Below, piece after piece: positions 17,206 through 25,172 of a stretch of 48,066 bases of DNA. The number at the start of each line of letters is the position of its first letter. Position 1 is the first letter of the stretch. This stretch comes from Nostoc foliaceum FACHB-393 (lineage in GTDB: Bacteria > Cyanobacteriota > Cyanobacteriia > Cyanobacteriales > Nostocaceae). The translations under genes and the position numbers were made by a program. The stretch is from the NCBI RefSeq assembly GCF_014698505.1, contig NZ_JACJTD010000053.1, positions 1 through 48,066 of the forward strand, read 5' to 3'. A model generated the notes under the pieces. It did no database searches and had not been told where the DNA came from. It saw only the letters and a program-made list of their open reading frames with translations.

Positions 17206-18597
17206 ATGCGTGTTTGCGTTATTGGTACTGGTTACGTTGGTTTAGTTACAGGTGCTTGCTTGGCTCATATTGGGCATGATGTCATTTGCGTAGACAACAA
17301 CGAAGAAAAAGTTAAGTTAATGAAGTCTGGGCAGTCCCCAATTTTTGAACCGGGACTCTCAGAAATTATGCAGTCTGCCATTCAAACAGAGAAGATTCAT
17401 TTTACTAGTGATCTCGCTGCTGGAGTTTCCCACGGAGAAATTCTGTTTATTGCTGTGGGAACGCCACCTTTACCCACTGGTGAAAGTGATACTCGTTATG
17501 TTGAAGCTGTAGCTCGTGGGATTGGCGAAAATCTCAACGGTGGTTATAAAGTCATAGTGAATAAATCTACCGTACCCATTGGCTCAGGTGACTGGGTGCG
17601 GATGCTTGTTCTAGATGGTGTTGCTGAACGTCAGAAAACATTGGTACCCGCAGGTGGGGTGTCGAGTGATGATAAATTACCTGAGTTTGTAGCCGAGTTT
17701 GATGTGGTGAGCAATCCAGAGTTTTTGCGCGAAGGTTCGGCAGTTCACGATACCTTCAACCCCGATCGCATTGTACTAGGAGGCAATAGTCAAAAAGCAG
17801 TAGCTTTAATGCAACAACTGTATGCCCCAATTGTGGAACGCAAGTACGCTGATGATCAATCTTTACCTCCTGTGCCAATTCTGGCGACAGACCTGAGTTC
17901 GGCGGAGATGATCAAATATGCCGCTAATGCCTTTTTAGCCACTAAGATTAGTTTTATTAACGAAGTTGCTAATATTTGCGATCGCGTCGGTGCTGATGTC
18001 ACGCAAGTAGCCAGAGGTATTGGTCTAGACTCCCGCATTGGTAACAAGTTTTTACAAGCTGGTATTGGTTGGGGCGGTTCTTGCTTTCCCAAAGATGTCT
18101 CCGCCCTAATTCACACTGCTGATGATTATGGCTATGAAGCCCAGCTAATGAAAGCTGCTGTCAGTGTCAACGAACGTCAGCGATTGATTGCTTTGGAGAA
18201 ACTCCAACAAGTTCTGAAAATTCTCAAAGGCAAAACAGTCGGACTACTCGGACTGACTTTCAAACCAGATACCGACGACTTGCGCGATGCCCCAGCACTC
18301 ATCCTAATTGAGCAGCTAAACCGACTGGGAGCCAAAGTCAAAGCCTACGACCCCATTATTTCCCAAACAGGTATGCGTCATGGTCTTTCTGGAGTGTTAG
18401 TAGAAACCGATGCTGAAAGACTAGCTGATGGCTGCGATGCTTTAGTACTCGTGACCGAATGGAAGCAGTTCAGCACTCTTGACTATGTGAAGATGGCAAA
18501 ATTGATGGCCCACCCCGTTATCATCGACGGTCGTAACTTCCTCGACCCCGAAGCAATGATCCGGGCTGGATTCCAATATGTAGGCGTGGGAAGATAG
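17206..18597 (+). CDS. ugd: UDP-glucose 6-dehydrogenase
   Basis: The 463-residue protein shows the full family pattern. An N-terminal NAD-binding fold (MRVCVIGTGYVGLVTGACLA, GxGxxG at 7-12) is followed by VGTPPLPTGESD and FLREGSAVHD. The substrate-binding Lys and Asn lie in EMIKYAANAFLATKISFINE, and the catalytic Cys293 in GIGWGGSCFPKD. The C-terminal domain contains LTFKPDTDDLRDAPAL. It oxidises UDP-glucose twice to UDP-glucuronate with 2 NAD+. A GAGGAG ribosome site precedes the ATG. The length is normal. A heptamer inverted repeat follows and separates it from a convergent gene. Confidence 0.95.
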   Translation: MRVCVIGTGYVGLVTGACLAHIGHDVICVDNNEEKVKLMKSGQSPIFEPGLSEIMQSAIQTEKIHFTSDLAAGVSHGEILFIAVGTPPLPTGESDTRYVEAVARGIGENLNGGYKVIVNKSTVPIGSGDWVRMLVLDGVAERQKTLVPAGGVSSDDKLPEFVAEFDVVSNPEFLREGSAVHDTFNPDRIVLGGNSQKAVALMQQLYAPIVERKYADDQSLPPVPILATDLSSAEMIKYAANAFLATKISFINEVANICDRVGADVTQVARGIGLDSRIGNKFLQAGIGWGGSCFPKDVSALIHTADDYGYEAQLMKAAVSVNERQRLIALEKLQQVLKILKGKTVGLLGLTFKPDTDDLRDAPALILIEQLNRLGAKVKAYDPIISQTGMRHGLSGVLVETDAERLADGCDALVLVTEWKQFSTLDYVKMAKLMAHPVIIDGRNFLDPEAMIRAGFQYVGVGR

Positions 18598-18599
18598 AT

Positions 18600-18651
18600 A
18601 TTTAGGAGTTAGGAGTTAGGAGCTAGGAATAATCAATAACTCCTAACTCCG
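18600..18651. repeat. Heptamer inverted repeat, terminator-like, between convergent genes
   Basis: Three GGAGTTAGGAG-type units (18603-18626) face ACTCCTAACTCC (18640-18651). The fold-back potential and its place just after ugd suggest a transcription end. It is the same arrangement as at 5150 and 39864. Confidence 0.6.
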
Positions 18652-18744
18652 TTCAAAACTTAAAAATTTACAGTACCGTCCAGAGTGATCTAGGCGGTAT
18701 TTAATTTGTTTTAACTTTACCTTGCTTTTTTGCGTGACACTATA

Positions 18745-19539
18745 TCAAGCGCTATGTGGAATACGTTCGATTTCAGCATATCCACTGAAAATAAGTTTTT
18801 GACCTTCAGTTTCTAATCGGTTGAGCCGCATTTTCACTCCATCAAGGTCAAAACGATCCAAATCGACCATATTATCTAAAATTTCTACCAGTGCCACGCT
18901 TAAGGTTTGCGAGATTTCCCGTTGTGCTTCTGGTACTTGATCAAGTTCGATTTTTGGATCTTTGAAAGAAACCCGCCGCCGCCTTTCAATGCCTATAGTT
19001 AGGATCATGCTCAGGGGTACAAGTTCGCCATTATTTAAATCCGCTTTTGCTACAAGCTGTAAGCGATTTTCTGGCAATAGCTGTACCTGGACTTCCGTAA
19101 AGGAGACTGGTTCACCGCCAGATAATGCCGTCAGTGATGGTACGGTGAGGTTAAGCAGGCGCTTTTTCACCAGTTCCGCATTAAAGGCTTGGTTTATGCC
19201 CGCTTCTGATAAAATTACTTGAGCGATCGCTTGAGTCGGTTGCTTAAGACTAAGTTTGCCACTTAAAACCGAGCCGAAGTCAATTGCCACCGCATCGGTT
19301 TCAAAAGACATCTCCTCAACCGCAAAATCTCTCCGAATCACCAAGCCACGACCGCTCATTTTGAAGCTATCAATGCTGCCTTGCAACAGTTTGCTGGAGG
19401 GATAGCAGCGCACAAAGACTTCTACTGACTCGCTTTGCGTAAACAGGTGGCGAATCGTTTGGCTGGCGACCGTATTGAGCATCCGCTCTCCCCAATCAGT
19501 GCCTTTAGGATCTTGTAAACCAGTAAGTCCGCCGAACAT
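18745..19539 (-). CDS. DUF2993 (LmeA-like) lipid-binding family protein
   Basis: Starting at the ATG at 19539 the product is 264 residues (MFGGLTGLQDPKGTDWGERM). A TTG 42 bp upstream is a weaker choice. The pattern fits the cyanobacterial DUF2993 family: a long amphipathic helix with TIRHLFTQ, then many beta strands (VEVFVRCYPSSKLLQGSIDS, GRGLVIRRDFAVEE) and the C-terminal FDLDGVKMRLNRLETEGQKL. Homologues in actinobacteria (LmeA) are phospholipid-binding envelope proteins. No signal peptide is visible here, so the protein may act in the cytoplasm or at the membrane surface. The function in cyanobacteria is unknown. Confidence 0.8.
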   Translation of the reverse strand: MFGGLTGLQDPKGTDWGERMLNTVASQTIRHLFTQSESVEVFVRCYPSSKLLQGSIDSFKMSGRGLVIRRDFAVEEMSFETDAVAIDFGSVLSGKLSLKQPTQAIAQVILSEAGINQAFNAELVKKRLLNLTVPSLTALSGGEPVSFTEVQVQLLPENRLQLVAKADLNNGELVPLSMILTIGIERRRRVSFKDPKIELDQVPEAQREISQTLSVALVEILDNMVDLDRFDLDGVKMRLNRLETEGQKLIFSGYAEIERIPHSA

Positions 19540-19741
19540 GTGGTTTTTAGTCTCTAGAAGTTCTTTATACTTTTGTAACAAACTGTGAAGAATACAGCAA
19601 GCGATCCCGTGATTAATTGTGCTGATGGATAGGAGTTAGATAGCTGATGGTTAGAAGCTAAATGTGTTAAATGTTACTTTCGATCTAGTGAGTGGGAATA
19701 ATTGAACTAAGTTATTGCTAAGATTCTCACCATTACTAAGT

Positions 19742-20194
19742 ATGATACAGCTAAATATTCTAGAACTTGCCAAGCAGGGTGATACAAATGCGATTAACAC
19801 TTTGGTAAGTCAGTGGTTAAATTTACCCAGCATTACGCCAAAAACTAGTTTCAAACAAAATTGTCTACAGATAATGCTGGAATCATTTGAAGTTCCAGTA
19901 CAACAGTTAGTAGTTCCACTTATTTGTGACGGATTAATTAATTTAGGCATCCAATCTTTTAATAATGTCAAAATATACGGTAGAGTAACAGGCGAGGATT
20001 TTCTAGATTGGCAACAAGAGTTTGAGTTAAAAGTACAGCTAATTACACCTTCATCGATAGCTCAAGCAAAAGTTGACATTGTATCCTTCAATACCATTAC
20101 AACAACTGGTGGTCAATCATCACTACAAAAACCATCTTTACAAAAGTGCGATCGCCTGCGGCGGGCGGGTACGCCATCGCAGCACATCCATTAA
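19742..20194 (+). CDS. Conserved cyanobacterial hypothetical protein with repeat-derived tail
   Basis: From the ATG at 19742 (150 residues) the N-terminal module MIQLNILELAKQGDTNAINT, then LVSQWLNLPSITP and VKIYGRVTGEDFLDWQQEF resembles a domain found at the start of many cyanobacterial proteins of unknown function. Such proteins usually continue into other domains. Here the frame ends after a Ser/Thr/Gln linker, and the last residues (CDRLRRAGTPSQHIH) are encoded by a dispersed GC-rich repeat at 20147-20190 that includes a HIP1 core. The gene is therefore probably truncated by the repeat. The function is unknown. Confidence 0.55.
   Translation: MIQLNILELAKQGDTNAINTLVSQWLNLPSITPKTSFKQNCLQIMLESFEVPVQQLVVPLICDGLINLGIQSFNNVKIYGRVTGEDFLDWQQEFELKVQLITPSSIAQAKVDIVSFNTITTTGGQSSLQKPSLQKCDRLRRAGTPSQHIH
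20147..20190. repeat. Dispersed GC-rich repeat with HIP1 core
   Basis: This segment, GTGCGATCGCCTGCGGC followed by GGGCGGGTACGCCATCGC, is a typical interspersed Nostoc repeat. Similar GC-rich pieces (around GCCTGCGGC, GTAGGCATCGC) recur at 20747-20783, 25306-25332 and 41963-41997. It supplies the last codons of the upstream frame. Confidence 0.5.
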
Positions 20195-20416
20195 TCATGA
20201 GGCTACTTGGTAAATTGCAGGTCGATATCTTGGTTCAGGAGTTGGTTTACCCTCCACTTTGGAAGCATTTAACCATGCTGCTTTTGCTTGCAAGACTTCA
20301 CGAAGTGCTTCTTTTTCAGTTAGACCAAATACTGAACAATATTTCAGATCAGGAATATCAGCAATGTAGCCATCATCTTCTTCACTGTAGAAGATATTGA
20401 TGTGATAATGCTTCAT
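20195..20416 (-). CDS. hicB: HicB-family antitoxin
   Basis: The 73-residue protein has the HicB partial-RNase-H fold pattern: FYSEEDDGYIADIPDLKYCS, then FGLTEKEALREVLQAKAAWL and a short C-terminal tail without an obvious DNA-binding domain. HicB blocks the mRNA-cleaving toxin HicA. The start ATG overlaps the stop codon of the upstream hicA (ATGA), so the two were translationally coupled. The toxin gene has a frameshift, leaving this antitoxin apparently without an active partner here; HicB may persist as decay or counter other HicA copies. Confidence 0.85.
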   Translation of the reverse strand: MKHYHINIFYSEEDDGYIADIPDLKYCSVFGLTEKEALREVLQAKAAWLNASKVEGKPTPEPRYRPAIYQVAS

Positions 20417-20669
20417 CCTTCATCCTCCAAAGTAAGTGCATATTTTTCAATCAAAATCAGAAATTGACGAATTTGATACGGAACAGCTTCGCCCTTTCGA
20501 GTTTGCAAGTTAACAAGCTCAGGAATATCCTGGTGAGTAAAGATGTGATGACTGCCATTAACGCGTGATAGAGAAAATCCAAATGCCTCAACCAGAGTAA
20601 CCAGTTCATAAATTGAATATTCTTGGAACCAGAAAGAACTTTCTCTAGCAAATTACGCTTTTTTGACAT
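20413..20669 (-). pseudogene. hicA: hicA toxin gene with a one-base frameshift
   Basis: Reading from the ATG at 20669 gives MSKKRNLLEKVLSGSKNIQF, then the frame goes wrong. In the -1 frame from about 20610 the sequence continues YELVTLVEAFGFSLSRVNGS, HHIFTHQDIPELVNLQ, KGEAVPYQIRQFLILIEKYA and LTLEDEG, ending at a TGA that overlaps the hicB start. The rest is a complete HicA, with the GSHH catalytic-His motif intact. Homologous proteins have one more codon base between the Phe and the Glu-Leu, so a single-base deletion near 20609-20612 is the simplest explanation. A sequencing error or programmed frameshift cannot be excluded. Confidence 0.8.
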
Positions 20670-20746
20670 TTTTACACCCTATCTTCGTCAAACTAGAAGT
20701 GCGTAGATGTGGAGTGGCTTGTTGTTAAACATTGCAACCTCTACAC

Positions 20747-20783
20747 AAAGTGCGTAGGCGCAACCCGCCGTAGGCATCGCACC
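20747..20783. repeat. Dispersed GC-rich repeat beside cinA 3' end
   Basis: A GTGCGTAGGCGCAACCCGCC segment followed by GTAGGCATCGCACCC lies between the hicA start and the cinA stop. It belongs to the same interspersed family as the copy at 20147, so the hicAB module is flanked by related repeats on both sides. Confidence 0.45.
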
Positions 20784-20788
20784 CTTTT

Positions 20789-22039
20789 CTACCTCGTCAA
20801 CAACTTCCGCCGCAGATTATCTAACGCTGCATTCGCACTCACATGACGAATTAGAGCGCGTCCTCGCATTGCACCAAACTGATACTCAAAACTTGTCACT
20901 TCATCCTTTGGTCCAGCTAAACCAATGTAAACTAAACCCACCGGCTTTGTATCTGTCCCTCCAGTTGGGCCAGCAATACCAGTGATACTCAATCCCCAAG
21001 TGGTTGCAAGGCGGGTTTTTACCCCAACTGCCATTTGCTCTGCAACGATCGCGCTTACCGCCCCAAATTTATCTAAATCTTCCTGGTTAACCCCCAGCAG
21101 CCCAACCTTCACCGAATTGTCATAAGAAATTACTCCACCCCAAAAGTAATCAGAACTCCCAGAAATCTCAGTCAACATTTGCCCTAAACCGCCACCAGTG
21201 CAAGATTCTGCCACCGAAAGCGTTTCTTTCGATGCCCGCAATAACTGGCCAACCACGGAAGCAAGAGTATCATTATTAACGCCGTAGAAATCTAGTCCGG
21301 CAATTTCTGTAAGTTGTTTTTCAATGGGAGCAATTAGGTCTTCTGCGGCTGCTTCTGAAGTGGCTTTAGCAGAGACTCGCAATCTTACTTCCCCCTTACC
21401 TGCATAAGGGGCTACTGTCGGATTTGGTAACTTCAAATAAGAAGCAACTTTTTCTGCCAAAGCAGATTCACCAATACCCCAAAACTTTAAACTCCGGCTG
21501 TAAATAGTTTCCTTACCCCAACCTTGACTTTTGAGAAATGGCACAGCTGTTTCTTCCCACATCAGGTGCATTTCACTAGGAACACCGGGAAAGGTAAAAA
21601 TCGTGATTTCAGGGCGAGGCTGCCAAATAATACCGGGTGCTGTTCCACTGGGGTTGGGAAGAATATCTGCACCTTGGGGAATCAAAGCCTGCTTGCGGTT
21701 ACTTGGTGACATAACCCGACCACGTTGGGCGAATTTCTGGGTTATGTCTTCGATGATCTCAGAGCGTTCTACCAAGGGGACTTTAAAAAAATCGGCGATT
21801 GTTTCGCAGGTGAGATCATCTGGTGTCGGGCCGAGTCCACCAGTAAAAATGAGAATTTGCGCTCTGGAAATAGCAATTTCTATAACTTGCTTCAACCGTT
21901 CTGGATTATCCCCAACTACTGTTTGATAGTAGTGGGGGATACCTAGCTGCGCTAATTGTTGCGCCAAAAATTGAGCATTGCCGTTGAGAATATCTCCTAG
22001 CAGCAGTTCAGTACCAACACAAATAATTTCTGCACTCAT
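20789..22039 (-). CDS. cinA: CinA family protein (competence/damage-inducible; nicotinamide-nucleotide amidase type)
   Basis: The 416-residue protein has an N-terminal MoCF/COG1058 domain (about 1-170; MSAEIICVGTELLLGDILNG, FTGGLGPTPDDLT, GTAPGI, FPGVPSEMHLMWE) and a C-terminal CinA deamidase domain (about 255-412; TLSVAESCTGGGLGQMLTEI, GVISYDNSVK, SITGIAGPTGGT, KPVGLVYIGL). In bacteria with full-length CinA the protein works on pyridine nucleotides (NMN deamidation, ADP-ribose hydrolysis). The length is normal. It is followed downstream by the hicAB remnant and preceded by a heptamer repeat array and glyA on the same strand. Confidence 0.93.
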   Translation of the reverse strand: MSAEIICVGTELLLGDILNGNAQFLAQQLAQLGIPHYYQTVVGDNPERLKQVIEIAISRAQILIFTGGLGPTPDDLTCETIADFFKVPLVERSEIIEDITQKFAQRGRVMSPSNRKQALIPQGADILPNPSGTAPGIIWQPRPEITIFTFPGVPSEMHLMWEETAVPFLKSQGWGKETIYSRSLKFWGIGESALAEKVASYLKLPNPTVAPYAGKGEVRLRVSAKATSEAAAEDLIAPIEKQLTEIAGLDFYGVNNDTLASVVGQLLRASKETLSVAESCTGGGLGQMLTEISGSSDYFWGGVISYDNSVKVGLLGVNQEDLDKFGAVSAIVAEQMAVGVKTRLATTWGLSITGIAGPTGGTDTKPVGLVYIGLAGPKDEVTSFEYQFGAMRGRALIRHVSANAALDNLRRKLLTR

Positions 22040-22156
22040 TAGGAATAGTTAGGAGTTAGGAGTTAGGAGTTAGAAGTTAGAAGTTAGGAGTTAGGAGTTA
22101 GAAGTTAGGAGTTCAAAACTTAAAACTCATCACTCCTAACTGTTAACTCTTAACTA
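22040..22156. repeat. Long heptamer repeat array between glyA and cinA
   Basis: About ten TTAGGAG or TTAGAAG heptamers in a row (22040-22112) are followed by ACTCCTAACTGTTAACTC (22131-22156), giving strong fold-back potential. It is the longest such array in the window. It separates two same-strand genes and may limit read-through from glyA into cinA. Confidence 0.7.
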
Positions 22157-22161
22157 TGATC

Positions 22162-23445
22162 TCAGGCTAGGGCTGGTACAGGAATTTCCAGGTGAGGATA
22201 TAAGGGGAAGCGATCGCACAATGCTGCTACTCGTTGCCGACAATCTTGGGTTACTACGTCGGAATCTGGAGAAAGCAGGCGATCGCTAATAATATTTCCA
22301 ATTTCAGTAAATTCTGCTACTCCTAAGCCCCGTGTGGTCATTGCAGGCGAACCTAACCTCAGTCCACTGGTAACAAATGGCGATTGCGGATCAAAGGGAA
22401 TAGTATTTTTGTTAGCAGTAATATTCACAGTACTGACTAGCTGATCTGCCTGCTTACCAGTTAGACCGACAGAGCGTAAATCCACGAGAATTAAATGATT
22501 GTCAGTGCCATTTGACACTAACTTTAAACCTCGATTTTGTAGTTGTTCTGCCAAAGCACGAGCATTTTCAATCACTTGGGCAGAATAGGTTTTAAACTCA
22601 GGCTTCAGGGCTTCTCCAAAAGCTACTGCTTTACCAGCAATAACGTGTTCCAATGGCCCGCCTTGGGTGCCAGGAAAAACAGATTTATCTAGCTTTTTAC
22701 CTAGTTCTGCGTCGCTAGTCAAGATTAAACCACCTCTAGGGCCGCGTAGAGTCTTATGGGTAGTTGTTGTTACTACATGACAATGAGGAATGGGATCGGG
22801 ATGAAGACCAGTAGCAACTAAACCAGCAATATGAGCAATATCAGCAAGTAAGTAAGCGCCGATTTCATCAGCAATGCTACGGAACTTTTCAAAGTCAATT
22901 ATACGGGGATAAGCCGAATAACCACAAATCAGCAGCTTAGGACGCTCCCTCAGCGCCAGCTCCCGAATTTGATCGTAGTCAAGTTGTTCTGTTTGTTGGC
23001 TGACACCGTAGTGACTAACTTGGAACCACTTACCTGAGACATTTACAGGTGAACCGTGGGTGAGATGTCCCCCATGAGACAAATCCATCCCCATAATTTT
23101 GTCTCCTGGTTCTAACAGCGACAGGAACACTGCAAAATTGGCTTGGGCGCCAGAATGAGGTTGCACATTCGCATGAGCAGCGCCAAATATCTGTTTAGCG
23201 CGATTGATCGCTAGTTGCTCGATTTTGTCGATAAACTCACAACCGCCATAATAGCGTTTACCAGGTAATCCCTCGGCATATTTATTTGTCAGTACCGAAC
23301 CTTGAGCCGCCAGTACAGCGGCGGAAGTAAAGTTTTCACTAGCAATCAACTCTAAGTGGTCTCGCTGACGCTGTAGTTCGTCGTTGATTAACTCCGCGAT
23401 CGCTGGATCGGTGGAGGTAAGAAAATCTGAATTAGTCTTAGTCAC
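22162..23445 (-). CDS. glyA: Serine hydroxymethyltransferase
   Basis: The 427-residue enzyme shows the full SHMT pattern: LELIASENFTSAAVLAAQGS, VLTNKYAEGLPGKRYYGGCE, NVQPHSGAQANFAV, and the PLP-binding Lys231 in HVVTTTTHKTLRGPRGG. The C-terminal folate-site region (VTSGLRLGSPAMTTRG) is also present. It interconverts serine and glycine with tetrahydrofolate, feeding one-carbon metabolism; in cyanobacteria this also serves photorespiration. The length is normal. The 350-bp upstream spacer contains an 11-bp inverted repeat and the promoters of glyA and the divergent SLOG gene. Confidence 0.96.
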   Translation of the reverse strand: MTKTNSDFLTSTDPAIAELINDELQRQRDHLELIASENFTSAAVLAAQGSVLTNKYAEGLPGKRYYGGCEFIDKIEQLAINRAKQIFGAAHANVQPHSGAQANFAVFLSLLEPGDKIMGMDLSHGGHLTHGSPVNVSGKWFQVSHYGVSQQTEQLDYDQIRELALRERPKLLICGYSAYPRIIDFEKFRSIADEIGAYLLADIAHIAGLVATGLHPDPIPHCHVVTTTTHKTLRGPRGGLILTSDAELGKKLDKSVFPGTQGGPLEHVIAGKAVAFGEALKPEFKTYSAQVIENARALAEQLQNRGLKLVSNGTDNHLILVDLRSVGLTGKQADQLVSTVNITANKNTIPFDPQSPFVTSGLRLGSPAMTTRGLGVAEFTEIGNIISDRLLSPDSDVVTQDCRQRVAALCDRFPLYPHLEIPVPALA

Positions 23446-23573
23446 TTCAATTATCCTTGTGGAAATTTGTACAACGGCTGATTTTGGTTGGGCGCAGCAC
23501 CTAACAGTCCACTCTCAAGAGTCCATAGCCCAAAGTCTATAGTTCAATGATTTTTGACTGCTCTACACAGGCG

Positions 23574-23636
23574 ATTAATCGTCTCCGTACTATTGAGGTT
23601 TATTTGTGCCAACTTATTTATTATTAGACGATTAAT
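23574..23636. repeat. 11-bp inverted repeat in the glyA/SLOG divergent spacer
   Basis: ATTAATCGTCT at 23574-23584 is exactly repeated in inverse (AGACGATTAAT) at 23626-23636, 41 bases apart. It lies in the 350-bp region between two divergent genes and could be a paired operator or an RNA stem in the glyA leader. The remainder of 23446-23795 shows nothing recognisable. Confidence 0.4.
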
Positions 23637-23795
23637 TATCATAACGTTGCTTTATGAAGCTGCGCTAAATAAAGCGTCTCTCTGTAGGACAAAAAGCTGA
23701 ACGTTTCGGCAATTGACTGTGCGTAATACGACGCTTGCGGAACATGACTGTGAAGCTCTACCCTGGAAAACTTAAGCAGTCGGGATTCTTGACAA

Positions 23796-24542
23796 ATGAA
23801 AAATTTTTTGAAACTTACCTTTAACAACGAACAAACAGCATTAGCTATTCGAGTTGATCAACAAACTGAATTACCAAATGCTCTTGAGCGAATAGGGCTT
23901 GGCGGTTCGCGTCCTGTTTTAGTAGTAGTGGGTGGTGCAAGTAACATCAGTGAAGCTGACTTTCTCCGCATTCAACGGTTGTTTACGGAAGTTTTAGCCC
24001 CCATCGCCGAAAGTTTGGGGGCTTATGTTGTGGATGGAGGTACGGATGCGGGAGTCATGCAATTGATAGGTCAGGCTCGTACCCACATAGGTGCTAAGTT
24101 TGCTTTGATTGGTGTAACTCCCGAAAGCAAAGTGGTTTTACCTAATGAACAAGAACCTGCTGCTGATTTAACACCGTTAGAGCCAAACCATACTCATTTT
24201 ATACTAGTTCCTGGCAATAATTGGGGCGACGAGTCTCCTTGGATATCTGGCGTTGCAACTGTACTGGCCAATAAGGCACCTTCGGTAACTGTACTTTTAA
24301 ACGGTGGTGAGATTACCTTTGAGGATGCGTTTTCTAGCGTTAATACTGGAAGGTTAGTTGTTGTGATTGCTGGTAGTGGTAGAACCGCAGATATACTTGC
24401 AGATGCTTTGCGTGGACAGGCTACCGATGAACGAGCTAAAAAATTAGCGAAATCTGGTACATTACAATACATCGACTTAATCGATATAGAGAAGGGAGTT
24501 GAAAGCTTAAGCAAAACAATTCAAAATTTGCTTTCTAATTAG
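23796..24542 (+). CDS. SLOG (TRPM/LSDAT-type) nucleotide-sensor-like protein
   Basis: A 248-residue Rossmann-like protein. Seen are VLVVVGGASNIS (41-52), an acidic helix, AYVVDGGTDAGVMQLIGQAR (76-95), FALIGVTPE, the diagnostic HTHFILVPGNNWGDESPWIS (132-151) and IAGSGRTADIL (191-201). This is the pattern of the prokaryotic TRPM-type SLOG (LSDAT) domain, the sensor fold of TRPM channels and of predicted prokaryotic nucleotide-signal systems. It probably binds a nucleotide-derived ligand; no nuclease or other effector domain is fused. The stop codon TAG overlaps the ribosome site of the next gene (9-bp gap), which encodes a two-helix membrane protein. The pair forms an operon. Confidence 0.8.
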   Translation: MKNFLKLTFNNEQTALAIRVDQQTELPNALERIGLGGSRPVLVVVGGASNISEADFLRIQRLFTEVLAPIAESLGAYVVDGGTDAGVMQLIGQARTHIGAKFALIGVTPESKVVLPNEQEPAADLTPLEPNHTHFILVPGNNWGDESPWISGVATVLANKAPSVTVLLNGGEITFEDAFSSVNTGRLVVVIAGSGRTADILADALRGQATDERAKKLAKSGTLQYIDLIDIEKGVESLSKTIQNLLSN

Positions 24543-24551
24543 GAGTTAATA

Positions 24552-25172
24552 ATGGCAAAAAAAGATAGTTATCAGGAATTTTTAAAGGAAGATTTTAACA
24601 AGTTATTTGAAGGTATGAAGTTAGGCGATGTGCAAAGACATTTTCTGCGATCGCGCTGGTTAGATCAAGTACTCTGGATGGAAGGTAAGGCAAATTTCTC
24701 ACGCGATCGCCACTATTTTTGGCGGATAACAACTATTATTGGTGGTGTAATTCTCCCAGCGTTAGTAAGCTTAAACATTAACAGTACTCTACAAGTTAAC
24801 AATAATAGAGCCAGGGATCTCATTCTCTGGTCAACTTTTGGTTTAAGCCAAATAGTTGCTATTAGTGCTGCCATTGAAGAGTTTTTTCACTATGGAGAAC
24901 GTTGGCGACACTATCGCCGGACAGTCGAATCTTTGAAAACCCAAGGGTGGCAATTCTCACAATTGACAGGGCCTTATCGTAATTATACAACCCATGAACA
25001 GGCGTTTAATGTTTTTGCAGGTCATGTAGAAGATATTATCCAACGAGATGTGGAAATATATGCCACTCAAGTTGTACAAGAAAAGAAAGAAGAAAAACAG
25101 AGTCAGGAAAACTATTTTCTGATGCCAAATACAAAGATAACCAATTTGGAAGAAAAGAAAGAAGAAGAATAA
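24552..25172 (+). CDS. DUF4231 / SLATT-like two-TM membrane protein
   Basis: A 206-residue protein: an N-terminal charged helical region with RSRWLDQVLWMEGKA (34-48), two transmembrane helices (about 59-76 TTIIGGVILPALVSL; about 90-108 LILWSTFGLSQIVAISAA), then a helical cytoplasmic part (HYGERWRHYRRTVESLKTQG and FAGHVEDIIQ). It ends in an extremely Lys/Glu-rich tail (EKKEEKQ, EEKKEEE). This is the DUF4231 layout, related to SLATT two-TM effectors that predicted conflict systems pair with SLOG or cyclic-nucleotide enzymes. Given the upstream SLOG sensor, a ligand-gated membrane pore or perturbing effector is plausible inference. AGGAG is well placed before the ATG. Confidence 0.75.
   Translation: MAKKDSYQEFLKEDFNKLFEGMKLGDVQRHFLRSRWLDQVLWMEGKANFSRDRHYFWRITTIIGGVILPALVSLNINSTLQVNNNRARDLILWSTFGLSQIVAISAAIEEFFHYGERWRHYRRTVESLKTQGWQFSQLTGPYRNYTTHEQAFNVFAGHVEDIIQRDVEIYATQVVQEKKEEKQSQENYFLMPNTKITNLEEKKEEE

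Noticed and set aside
20146..20400. 84-residue plus-strand frame over hicB
   Set aside because: It is antisense to the well-supported hicB and starts within a dispersed repeat.
22040..22156. Possible CRISPR array
   Set aside because: The repeats are 7-bp tandem units with no spacers and no cas genes are present.
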